From Mantamonas sphyraenae (taxonomy: Eukaryota > CRuMs > Mantamonadidae), in the NCBI GenBank assembly GCA_026936335.1, contig JAPMXV010000028.1, forward strand, positions 1 through 64,000: DNA of 64,000 nucleotides, in the 5' to 3' direction. Below, piece by piece: positions 1 to 10,453 of this stretch. A model generated the notes under the pieces. That model made no database searches and was not told where the DNA came from. It worked only from the letters and a program-made list of their open reading frames with translations. The stretch's first letter is position 1. Every line of letters begins with the position of its first letter. The translations under genes were made by a program, and so were the position numbers.

Positions 1-131
1 CTAACCCTAACCCTAACCCTAACCCTAACCCTAACCCTAACCCTAACCCTAACCTAACCCTAACCCTAACCCCTAACCCTAACCCTAACCCTAACCCTAA
101 CCCTAACCCTAACCCTAACCCTAACCCTAAC
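1..131. repeat. Telomeric repeat array, chromosome left end
   Basis: Tandem CCCTAA units (TTAGGG on the other strand) run from base 1 to about 131. Two irregular units are visible, one lacking a C near 51-55 and one with an extra C near 69-73. The C-rich strand reads 5' to 3' from base 1, the orientation of a left chromosome end. The repeat is the vertebrate type, shared by many protists and fungi, so it does not fix the lineage. Confidence 0.97.
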
Positions 132-394
132 TCTATTCTATGTTGCTATGATGAGTCCGGTCTATGATATGTGAGTTGTGCTTGTGTCTGCTGGCGGGGT
201 TGCTGGGTTGGGTGGTAACATGGGGCAGTGGGCAATGGCTGGGAGTGGAAATGTTGCTGATGAGTGGCCGTCGACCTGCAACGCCGTGCAGTCAGCACTG
301 CCCTTCCGCCTTCAACCAAAATATCACCAACACCCACAACACCCTCCACCAGTCCAACACATTTCACATACACTCTCGTACCACCACCACCACC
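132..394. other. Subtelomeric spacer and 5' flank of the first gene
   Basis: This 263-bp stretch lies between the telomere and the first start codon. I see no convincing coding sequence, no satellite and no transposon remnant. It becomes rich in CAC and CCA towards 395, ending in an (ACC)n run right before the start codon. It presumably holds the promoter and 5' leader of the first gene. Confidence 0.5.
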
Positions 395-3300
395 ATGGAC
401 AAAGACTACTCGAGCACTCCGAAGCGACAACACACACCCAACACCTACCCAGCGTGCGTTCTGCCTTCCACTCCGTTTTCTGGCTGCCCGCTTCTCCCGC
501 TTCCTTGCCCCCTCCATGCCTCCGTCGCTTCCCTGGTCGCCTCCCCTGCATTTCCACTTCCCCATCACCACCGCTGCTGTCTTCTCCGCTGTTCTCCGAT
601 CCCCTCTCCCCTGTCACTGCCCTCCCCGTTGCCATTTTCTCCCTCTGCCAATCTCCTCCGTTTTCCCCTCTCTGCTCGCTCCAGCCTCCCTTCACCCCCG
701 CTTCTGCTCTGACGGCGTCCATTCCGCCTTCCACTCACCGTTCCCACCCCGCCCTGCCCCTCCCTTCCCCTCCCACAGCTACGCGTACATGGGCCCTCCC
801 ATGGCTGCCCAGCCGTTTCCGAACATGCTGCCCACCTCTGGCGTACAAAACCCGTACCAGCACCCACAACCACCCATCATCTGGGTCCCTGTCAACACCC
901 ATCCCCAGCAGCACCACCAATATGCTTACCAGGGTCATACATACTTCGCCTACCCTCCTCCGCCGCCTCCTCAGCCGCGACAAACCGCCCAGATGCACTT
1001 TGTTCAGCCTCCGTTGCACCCTCCGCCTGCTCAACCCACCACAAACCACAACCGCGTCCCCAAACGCATCAGCCCTGCCTTTGTCGGCATCACACGGACC
1101 ACATCCACCACCACATCGTCGTCCTCCTCCCACCAGGGCACACGGCAGACTGGAGACAGCGACGACGACGACGCAGACCAGGACGCACACACACATGACA
1201 CCGGCGACGTGGAGGACCTGATGTTCCTGAACTTTGGCCACCGTGAACCACGGTCAATCACCAGCAAGTCAGAGTGGATGACCAGCTCAGGGATGGAGGC
1301 ATACGAAGAAGAAGACGAGGCAAACGACGCAACCCAGCAGCACGTGGACGACGAGTTGGAAACTGGGGGCCCACTCTTCATTGCAGAGACTGGTGATGCC
1401 ATGGATGAGGAGTACATGCCGCAAGACGACAGCGATGACGACACAGACGACATCGAACAGGAGGACACGGACGATTGGCAGCCGGAACGCACAAGCAGAG
1501 GCCGCACACGACGACGTAGAGGTAACACCAGCCGACATACTGGTCGCCAAAAAAGATGAAAGGCAGCGGACAGCGCAGGCTCAGGGTCACGGCTGGCAGT
1601 GGCACAGAGACAGGAACGTCGAGCACACGAGCAAGGAGGGCCAAGAACGGAGACATCGGCGCACGGAAGAAAGCAGGCGTGGACAAGACGAACAAGTTGC
1701 CAGATGGTGTTGTGCGCAAAGGGTGGACAAAGGGAATCAGCGACGAGCGCAGCTGCAGCAACAAGAAGGAGCACACGGCACTGCTGAAGCACATACACAC
1801 TCTGGCCATTGAGTATCCCATTGACGACATCGCCGACCTCGTGACCCTGCAGGCGCGTGTTGTGGTCTGCCATGGCACCCTGCGCACGCTGTTCCAACAG
1901 ATCCTGCTCGCTCTGGGCAACTTTCCCCTCTCCCAGGGCGACATGGCCTTCTGCCTCACCCTTCTCGGCCGAGATGTTAATCGACATGCGTGCTGCGCCT
2001 CCATCCCCCACGCTGGTCTGGCTGTGGGTGTGACAAAGACTGGGTTGAAGGTGTGCTGGCTGGAGGAACCACACGACCACGGCGACCCCAACTACGCCCT
2101 CCTCCACCTGCTCATGACAGAGATGGACACTCTCGGCGACAGGACCCATCCAACCACCTGGGAGGAGCACAAGCAGACCCAGCTGTGGCTGCAGAAAGCA
2201 CGACGCCCTGCTGACAACGACAGCGACCCACACTGGACACAATGCGACTACGACCACCACCTCACCACCACCAAGGTTGACAAGTGGCATCCTGAGTCTG
2301 TGCGTAGTGGCTGGAGCAGTGCTCATCCCAGTGACGAGCGTGGTAGCTGCACGGCGCGGGAGTTCCAGACGCTGTTGGCACACATGAAGGCACGCGCAGC
2401 CAAGTACCCTCGCCATCAGCACACACACGAGCACCAGACACTGCGTGAGTTGATCAGCAACGGCAATCTGCAGTCCCTGCTGCGACACGTCCTCCTGGCG
2501 CTGGGCAATGTTGGCGTGCCGCCTGTCGACCTGGCCTTCTTTGTCCGCCTCTTCAGGCCACACCTCACCTACAAGCAGGTACGCGATGCCATCAGCAACA
2601 CCCTCGCCCGTGGCGTCACCTCCGTCTCCCTCAAGATCGCCTGGCTCGACAACCCCCAACCCAGCGACGCCACACTGCACACCCTCCTCCACACCCTCAT
2701 CGACCGCATCACACCCCACATCACCACCCGCCCCACAACCGTCGACGCAGTCAACGCCCTCGACATCCCCAAGCTTGTTCTGCCCGAGCCCACAGAGGAG
2801 GAGAGGTTGGCCGTGGAGGATGGACTGCCGGATGGCGTTGTGCGCAGTGGCTGGACATTCTGGCGCAAGAGCGAGCGCATGCACAGCAATAAGAAGGAGC
2901 ACACGGCACTGCTGAGGCACATGCACACCCTGGCCAACGAGCATCCCATCGACAACATCTCCGACCTGATGATCCTGCAGGCGCGCGTTGTGGTCTGCCA
3001 TGGCACCCTGCTGACGCTGGTCCGACAGATTCAGCTCACTCTGGGCAACATTCCCCTCTCCCAGGGCGACATGGCCCTATGCCTCACCCTTCTCGGCCGT
3101 GACATGGATCAGAATGCGTGCAGCCATGCCATCATCCACGCTGGTCTGGCCATGGGTGTGACAAAGGCTGGGTTGAAGGTGTGCTGGCTGGAGGAGTCAC
3201 ATGACCATGGCGACCCCAACTACGCCCTCCTCCACCTGCTCATGACAGAGATGGACACTCTCGTCGACAGAACCCATCCCACCACCTGGGAGGAGCACAA

Positions 3301-3964
3301 GCAGACCCAGCTGTGGCTGCAGGAAGCACGACGCCCTGTTGACATCGACAGCGACCCACACTGGACACAATGCGACTACGACCACCAACTCACCACAACC
3401 AAGGTGGACAAGTGGCATCCCGAGTCTGTGTGCAGTGGCTGGAGCAAGACCGGAGACGAGCGTGGCAGCTGCACGGCGCGGGAGTTCCAGACGCTGCTGG
3501 CACACATGAAAGCACGCGCAGCCATGCACCCTCGCCATCAGCACGCACACGAGCAGCATGCACTGTGTGAGCTGATCAACAACGGCAGCATGCTGTCCCT
3601 TCTGCGACACATCATCCTGGCGCTGGGCAACGTTGGCGTGCCGCCTGTCGACCTGGCCTTCTTTGTCCGCCTCCTAAGGCCACACCTCACCTACAAGCAG
3701 GTGAAAAGTGCCGTCAAGGACACCCTCACTCGCGGTGTTACCACCCTCTCCCTCAAGATCGCCTGGCTCGACAACCCCAAACCCAGCGACGCCACACTGC
3801 ACACCCTCCTCCACACCCTCATCGACCGCATCACCCCCCACATCACCACACGTCCCACCACCCCCGCACTCGTCAACGCCTACCCCATCCCCTCCTTCAC
3901 CCTCCCCAAGCGCAAAGACCCTTCCTCCTCCTCCTCCTCCTCCAAACGCCAGCGCATCGAATGA
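395..3964 (+). CDS. Unrecognised protein with four homologous modules (subtelomeric); one frame break
   Basis: I do not recognise this family. The start at 395 has a good context (ccaccATGG). Exon 1 (395-453) joins 779 across an intron (454-778) that contains CTGAC and a pyrimidine tract. The N-terminal part is rich in P, H, Q and Y, followed by an acidic region and an Arg-rich region. The frame then stops at 1559 and coding resumes one frame over from about 1556. The switch falls in an A6 run (1550-1555), so a missing base or a missed intron is likely. The rest holds two tandem units (about 1696-2810 and 2823-3930). Each unit has two related modules of about 180 residues. Every module carries a GW motif, then LALGN, then a GV..(V/L)SLK-type strand ending in WL(D/E). 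The C-terminus is Ser-rich, then KRQR. It could be two adjacent genes rather than one. Function unknown. Confidence 0.6.
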
Positions 3965-4002
3965 ACCATCCTTTCATTCACACATCCTCCCCACTCACCC
4001 AC

Positions 4003-4044
4003 CTCACCTCACCTCACCTCACCTCACCTCACCTCACCTCACCT
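4003..4044. repeat. (CCTCA)n pentanucleotide repeat between convergent genes
   Basis: About eight copies of a CTCAC pentamer fill the gap between the stop of the four-module gene (3964) and the stop of the minus-strand CHO2-like gene (4045). This is a simple low-complexity tract with no coding potential. Confidence 0.8.
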
Positions 4045-6206
4045 TCAATCCTTCTTTCCTTTCTCCTTCTCCTTCCCCTTCCCCTTCCCCTTCTTCCCAT
4101 CCTCCTGCAACTCAAACCCATCCAACACCGTAGCACGCACCTTGTCAATCGCCTTGTCAATCGCCTTGTCCGTTTTGTCAATCACCTGCGCAAACACGGG
4201 GCTCTTCTGTGCCAGCTTCCTCACCTCTGCAGCCGTGCTGCCCCGCACACGCAGCTCCTCTTGCCGTGTGCGCTGCAAATGCGGCGTCTCCACCAAAATG
4301 ATCAGCCAGCAATGCAGCAGCTGCGACCCCACCGCCAGCGCCAGTGCGTGTGCACTCCCAGACGCCACAGCCAGCCCGTAGTACCCCGCGTACCCGAGGG
4401 ACGCCGCCGGGTGATCCAACCAGTGGTAGATGCCCTTGTACACCAGAGGGTGCGGGATGTGCGACAGCCAGATGTCCGCGTAAAACACGCCCCTCTCTCC
4501 GAGCACGTCGATCACCTCCATGTTCACCAGAAAGTGCACGCCAACCAGAATCAGTCCGATGATTTGTCGCAGCAGCCACCCGCTGTCCAGCGCTTCTGGA
4601 AACTCGTAGTGGCTGATTGCCACTGCCACTGCGCTCGACGCGCAGCTCAGTGACACCACACTGTACACCGCCTGCCATGCCTGATACGCCTCCGCCAGGC
4701 CCAGTCCTGCCGCCTCAAAGCGTTTCGAGATGATCTGCGACGTGCTCTGTGCATGCAGCACCCATCCCAGCCCCACGCTGTGCACAATTTGCCACACCAC
4801 TGCGTGCAACAGCCAGAACAGGCGCGACGTCGAGTTGGTCGCAAACAACATCACCTGGTAGATCACCAGGATGCCCATCAGAATATGTGTCGACCGGTAC
4901 GGAAGCTGATGACGAACCAGCACGTCCTGCTTGAAGTACTCGTCCATTTCCGCAGCCGCTTCCTTTGCGTCCGCCTCATCCTCGTCCGTGCCGTACGTCC
5001 TCTGGATATGCGGCTGCTCGGTAAACACCAGAAACAGTCCCTGCATCAGATGCATCCCCAGTGCCACAAACGCCAGGCCCGTCGAGCGAGCAATTAGGCA
5101 CGCCCCGTAGCACCAGATGTACCCTGTGATGCCCCACACGCATGTGTTAGCCTCACCCCACTTCAACACACACCTTCCTTCCACAACTTACCCAGCCCGT
5201 ACATCGCATGGGGTGCCAGAGCTGCCAGCAGAGTGTCAGCAAATAATCCTCCCTCGCCTCACTCCTCCCGCTCCCTCGTGGCCCCACCCCACCCCACACT
5301 CACCAAACACGCCCTCGTTGCACAATTCAAACGTTCCTGCCTTGAGAAAGAAAAAATCGCCCCAGTCTGTGCCCCAACCGCGTCAGCGCCCCACTCTCCC
5401 AGCCGCAAATGGCCCCCCAACCCCTTCCCCGACTCCCGCTCCGCCAGCGCCACACTCTCTCTGCGCAAACCTACACCACGCAAACGACCCGATCCTGCGT
5501 GCTGCATCCACCTTGGCCCACCAGCCGCCGTAGCACAGCAGTACTCCGCCCACGTAGCCGCATGCATCAAGGAACGTGAATGGCTCGGGCACCTGGATGG
5601 ATGCCAGGGACAACACCACAAATGCGGTAAAGTCGTTCACCAAGCAGATGTCCGCCAGGTGGCGGAACAGCAGCCATGCATTCAGTTGTGCCGGATTGGC
5701 CTAAATTCGGCGCCCGTGACGTGTCAGCCGCAATTCCAAGCGCCCATCCCCCCGACTTCCGCTTTCCCGGCATTCCTTACATCAAACGAATACGCTGCGC
5801 CGTCGTTCACACGCCGCATGTGGTCCTCCACAATCCACACAAGCAGCCGCTCCACCCAGCCCCGCTTGCCCTTCTCCGCAAACGACGCCATGTATCGCGT
5901 CAGCTTCTGCTCTTTCGACTGCCAGCTCAGCAGGAAGCCCAGCCCCACGTTGTACCCGATGCGCCAGATCAAAAACAGCCCGATGTACACCCACCGCGGC
6001 AGGTCCATAAACAGAGTCGCCACATGCATTGCAGACAACGCCAGCGTCACAACCACAGGCAGCGACCACCTCGACGGATGCTTCAGCGTCGCCGTCACGT
6101 CCTCCACAACCGGCACCACAAATGTCGAGCCGTCCGGCAGCAGGCCCAGGTCTTGGACGCCCTTTCCCTGCCCTTGCCCTTGCTTCTCGTCCTTCTTTCC
6201 CGACAT
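4045..6206 (-). CDS. CHO2: Phosphatidylethanolamine N-methyltransferase, CHO2 type
   Basis: This enzyme methylates phosphatidylethanolamine with S-adenosylmethionine in the ER membrane, the first step to phosphatidylcholine in fungi and some protists. Five exons can be built: 6206-5781, 5700-5475, 5366-5304, 5221-5192 and 5123-4045, giving 607 residues with all phases matching. Family signatures include FRHLADICLVNDF, then AWYWGDFFF across the exon 2/3 junction. Next come APHAMYGLGYIWCYG across a 30-nt exon and TEQPHIQRTYG. A second, related half has HPAASLGYAGYYGLAV and VETPHLQRT. Many hydrophobic segments are seen, as expected. The C-terminus is Lys-rich. Introns carry CTGACAC or CTAACAC. 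Yeast Cho2 is longer (about 870 residues). It is divergent from the coiled-coil gene at 6292. Confidence 0.9.
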
Positions 6207-6291
6207 GCTCTCGGAAAAAGTCACCTTGCGGTTGCGAGTTGGCTTGCCTCGCCTCTCGCTGCGCAGGCCCACCCAAAACTCACACTACGCA
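6207..6291. promoter_or_regulatory. Divergent promoter, CHO2 / coiled-coil gene
   Basis: There are 85 bp between two outward-facing start codons. The stretch contains TTGGC at 6239-6243, the element found in all eight divergent gaps of this window. No TATA box is evident. Confidence 0.5.
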
Positions 6292-8066
6292 TGTCTGGCG
6301 GCGGCACACACCGGAGCACGTCCTCGTACTCACAGCCGCACAGCTTCCTCTACGGCTCCTCGCCGTCCTCCCTGGACTTTGGCGCAGACACGTCCGCGTC
6401 ATCCTCCGCCTCTTCCTCCTCCTCCTCCTCCTCCACTGCCAGCACCTCAAAATCAACCACCACCTCCTCCACCACCTCTGCCCTTCGCTCTCTCTCCAAA
6501 GTTGACGAGATCCTTGGCCGCTCCTCCATGCGCACTTCCTCCTCGCCCCCTGCCGACCGCGAGGCCTCCCCGTCCTCTCCCGAGCCCAGTGTCTCTCAGC
6601 TCATCGAGATGAGCCGCCATTCGCAGCTCACAACCTCTTCTCGTGCATCTGCCTCCTCTTCCCCATCCGTCCTTCCCTCCACTACTCCCAGCCACGCCGA
6701 CGGCCCCGCCGTGTCATCCGGCGCGCGTCTCTCCAACGGCAACAACAGCTCCTCACGCACCTCAGCCTCCACCAACGCACGCACCACCGCAAACACATCT
6801 GCATCATCATCCTCATCCTCTCCGTCCAAACGTGTCACCCTCGAGGAGCGTGAGTCTGCTCCCTCTCTCACAAAGCAGGTCCGTGCCCAGCGTCACCTTA
6901 GCCGCTTCATGCGCGATTCCGAGTCAGACTTTTTCACACACGACGACGACGACGACGACGCAAGCGACGACGCAGACGACGATGACAGCCTCGGCCTCTC
7001 CACAACCAACGCCCACAAGCGCTGGTCTCGCAAAGAGATTCAGCGCCTGGCCACCGATGACGAGGTAAACCACCAACCCCTCCTCCGCAAACCCCCGCTC
7101 CCTCACGCCTGCCTCTCTCCCATTCCCGTCGCCTCCGCCCGTCTCCACCCCACTCACACTCTCACTTCCACCCTCCTGTACCCTTTCCAGGCCTACTACA
7201 CCGTCGTCTCCGCTCTCCAGGACCAGCTGCTCGTAGCCCAAGACGAGCTCGACTTTGACAACGCAGAGGCCCTCACAGCAGAGATCAAGGACATCCGCAA
7301 CAGGACCTACGAAGCAAAGAAGGAGCTCCTCGCCAAGGAGTACCAGGCCTGCCAGCGCGAGCTCAAGGTCCTCGAGGAAGAAGACTTTATCAATTTCCGC
7401 TCCGATTGGGAGACGCGCGAGCGAGAACTCCTCGACCGCCTCGTCCTCTCCCTTGAGGAAACCAAGCAACGGCAACAGTACGAAGTGGACGAGCTCGAAA
7501 AGAAGCTTGCCCAGCAGCTCCGCTCCGCACGCTTCCGCCCCAGTGCAAACGCAATCGACCTCGAAAAGCGCGTGCGCGCCCTCATGAAGGCCAACCGCTT
7601 CAGCGAGGCCAAAAACGAAAAGGCCCACCTCGAAACAACCGTCAAGAAGGAGCGCCGCGAATGGGAGACACGCATCAGCGACGAGTTTGCCCGCTCCCGC
7701 AAGTTGCTCGACAAGAAGCACCAGCGCGAGCTCGACCGTCTCAAGGCCAAGCACGAAGACACAAAGACAAACTTTACCCTGCAATACGAAAAGGCCGAAA
7801 AGCAGTGGCAGCAAAAGTGGAGCGTCCAGGAACGTTCTCTACACGACAAGTTTGTCCACCGCCGCAACGCCCTCGCCGGCGAAAAGAACTCCTACAAAAA
7901 GGCTGCCATCACCCCTCGCACAAGCTCCGGTCCCCGCTCTCGCTCGAGTGGCCGCCGCTCATCTGCAGGTTCTTCCTCCTGGGCTAGTCCCTCCCGGAAT
8001 TCCCCGCTGTCACCCATGCTCCGCTCTCCCCAGTCCTCCTTCAGCCGTGGCGGACCCCGCTTCTGA
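6292..8066 (+). CDS. Ser-rich, acidic, coiled-coil protein of unknown function
   Basis: The start is the ATG at 6292. An intron at 7065-7190 (GTAAAC to TTTCCAG, 126 nt) is a multiple of three with no stop, so retention would not break the frame. The first 200 or so residues are dominated by Ser/Thr low complexity, followed by an Asp-rich tract (near 6940-6990). The second half is a long charged alpha-helical segment rich in Glu, Lys, Arg and Leu with heptad character (about 7195-7900). This strongly suggests a coiled coil. The C-terminus is Ser/Arg/Pro-rich. I cannot assign a family. Such architecture is common in basal-body, ciliary or cytoskeletal scaffolds, but nothing here proves that. 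It converges with NOP58, 49 bp apart. Confidence 0.75.
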
Positions 8067-8115
8067 ACAAAAACCACCATCTCCATTTGCTCTCTCCCCC
8101 CCCCCCTTTCACTCA

Positions 8116-10388
8116 TCACTCATCACTGCTCTTCTTCTTCTTCTTCTTCTTCTTGTCGCTCTTCTTCTTTGAGCTCTTCTCCTTCTTCCCGCTGCTGCTG
8201 CTGCTGCTGCCTCCTTCCTCCTCATCATCATCCTCGCTGCCCTTCTTCTTCTTCTTCTTCTTGTCGCTCTTCTTCTTCGAGCTCTTCTCCTTCTTTGCCT
8301 TCTTCTTCTTGGGCGTCTTCACCTCCTCCTCCTCCTCCTCATCCTCATCGGCGTCCTCCTCGTCGCTTTCTGCCTCGTCCTCGCTTTCCTCGCGCTTCCT
8401 CTTCTTGCCCCCCTTCGCTTTGCCCTCCAACGTGCTGTCTCCAGCAGCGTCGTAGGCCCCCTTGGCCATGCCTGTGCCGTAGTCAAACGCCCCCTTCACC
8501 TTGATGGCGTTGGCGTTGATCGACTTGAGGCTTCGTCCTTCCAGCGCCTCCAGCCTCTGCTCCACCTTTTCCCGGTCCTCCAACCCAATCGTCGGCTCGT
8601 CTTTGTCTCCCAGCGCGTCCACACGCACAGACAGCGCCGCCTTGGCCGCGAGCACACGCGACATCTTGCCCTTGTTCTTTGGCGCCGCCTGGCCCACCAG
8701 CGACGCATGGTAGATCAGTCCGTACTTCGGCGTCTCGTGCTTCGTCTTCAACGCCCTAAACAGCGCCTTCTCCGCGCCCAGAATCTGCACCGTACTCGCA
8801 GGCTGCTTTGCCAGGTTGATCAGCGATCCCGCGTGCGCAATCAGACGCGCACCCACAAGCTCTCCCACAAGCACCGTCAGGTTCGGCGCAATTGCGTTCA
8901 TGCGGTTCTTCAGATACTCCGACAGCTGGTTGCGGTACTCGGAGATGCTCACAATCTGCTCGCTCAGCTCCTGGATGTTGCTGATGTCCTCTTCCGCCGC
9001 CTCCGATCCCATCGAGATGATCGACGCCGCCTTCAGCTCCGTTTCAATGTCCTCCGGAAGCACGTCCGACAGGTCCGTCTCCTGGCAGTTGCTGCGGTTG
9101 CCCATCTTCAGGATCATCTTGGCGTACTGGATGTTATCCGTCACAATCTTGCTTGCCTCCGGAAAGTGCCACCCGTACCACTCGCGCACACGCATGCAGT
9201 ACGTGTTCAGCTCCTTGTCCAGGTCGTCGAGCAGGTTGATTGCCTGCACAATCATCGTGTCCACCTTATCCGGCGAAAACTTCAGCTTGTAACGCGACAG
9301 TGAGTGCGACAGACCCAGCGACATAGCAGACAGCTGGCCCTCGCTCCCCTTGGCTCCCAGCAGCCCAGCCAGCTGCGAACGGATTCCACGCATCAGCTCG
9401 TTCACCGCGTCTCCGTGTGCAATCTCAATCCCCAGCTTCTTCTGCAATCATCCGTGCGCACATGCCGTGTCAGCTTTCCCTCTTTGCCCCGTCTCTCTCC
9501 ACAACACCCCTCTCCACATCCACGCAGCCGCGGGTCTTTGCACGCCGACCCTGCATGCGATTTCCGTCCCACACGACTCCCGCCCCCAAGGCACTCCCAC
9601 ATGCCCCTGCTTCCTCTCTCACCATGCACCCTTGCCCCAGCCCTCCCCATGTCTCCATCAACTCTCTCCTCCTCTCCCTGCCTCGCTCCCCTCCTGCCCC
9701 TCCCCACACCCGTTTCCTCCAACGCCTTCCTTCCCCTCCATCCCCTCTTTTCACCGTCTCCCGCTCTCCGTCCCCTCGCCCACTGCCCACTGCCCACTCC
9801 CCGGTCCCGTCTCAACGCCTCTCCTCCGCCCTCCCTCCACCCGCCAAACTCACGTTGATCTGCTTGCCCAGCTTGGCGTCTGCCACAGCCAGCACCGACC
9901 CGTCCTCGCCTTTCAGGGCCGACTTGAGAAACTTTTTCAAGCCTTTGCTCAGCTCGCTCTCCACAAGCGCCGTCGTCGCCGCCAGAGCCTCTGTCGTGTC
10001 CTCAAACTTCATAAACTTGTGCAGCTTGATCCTGTGGTGTGTGCACGCGTACGCAGTCCATCGTTAGGCCCCCGTTCCCATCTACCCAGGCCCGTGCATG
10101 TGCTCAGCCGCCCACAACCCCCTTTCCATTCCTTCCCATTCCCTGCCAAACTCACATCGACTTGGCAGACTCCACATCTGCAAACTCCTTGTGCAGATCC
10201 TTCACTTCGCTCACAACATCGTCGTCCACTGCAGCGCAAAAGCACACGCACACAGGTGTCAGTCCGCGCACCCCAGCAAAGCCCCTTAACACCAGCCGCT
10301 CCTCCACCACCCTCTCTCCCCTTTCCTTGCGGCGGCACACACCTTTAAACACGGCAAAGCCCGCGGGGTTCTCGAAAAGCACAAGCAT
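8116..10388 (-). CDS. NOP58: Box C/D snoRNP core protein NOP58
   Basis: This is a core protein of box C/D snoRNPs, which direct 2'-O-methylation of rRNA in the nucleolus. There are four exons: 10388-10343, 10228-10156, 10031-9854 and 9441-8116, giving 540 residues. The N-terminus [15 protein letters not shown] and the segment [17 protein letters not shown] are diagnostic of NOP58. The coiled-coil region and the Nop domain (with [20 protein letters not shown]) follow. The C-terminal tail has repeated [10 protein letters not shown] and acidic blocks, typical of NOP58 rather than NOP56; (CTT)n and (CTC)n tracts near 8130-8350 encode it. Introns contain CTGAC. It is divergent from TCP1 with 65 bp between starts. 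Confidence 0.96.
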
Positions 10389-10453
10389 CACTCCGTTTCC
10401 TTGGCCAAGCCGGAGCCCCAACCACCAAAAAAACCCACTACTCGACACACACC
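10389..10453. promoter_or_regulatory. Divergent promoter, NOP58 / TCP1
   Basis: There are 65 bp between start codons. The stretch carries the palindrome TTGGCCAA at 10401-10408, which contains the shared TTGGC element on both strands. An A7 run (about 10428-10434) lies on the TCP1 side. Confidence 0.5.

Noticed and set aside
1031-3001. A minus-strand open frame of 656 codons over the first gene
   Set aside because: The opposite strand has the repeated modular protein with coherent helices and repeats. The antisense frame has none and begins and ends arbitrarily.
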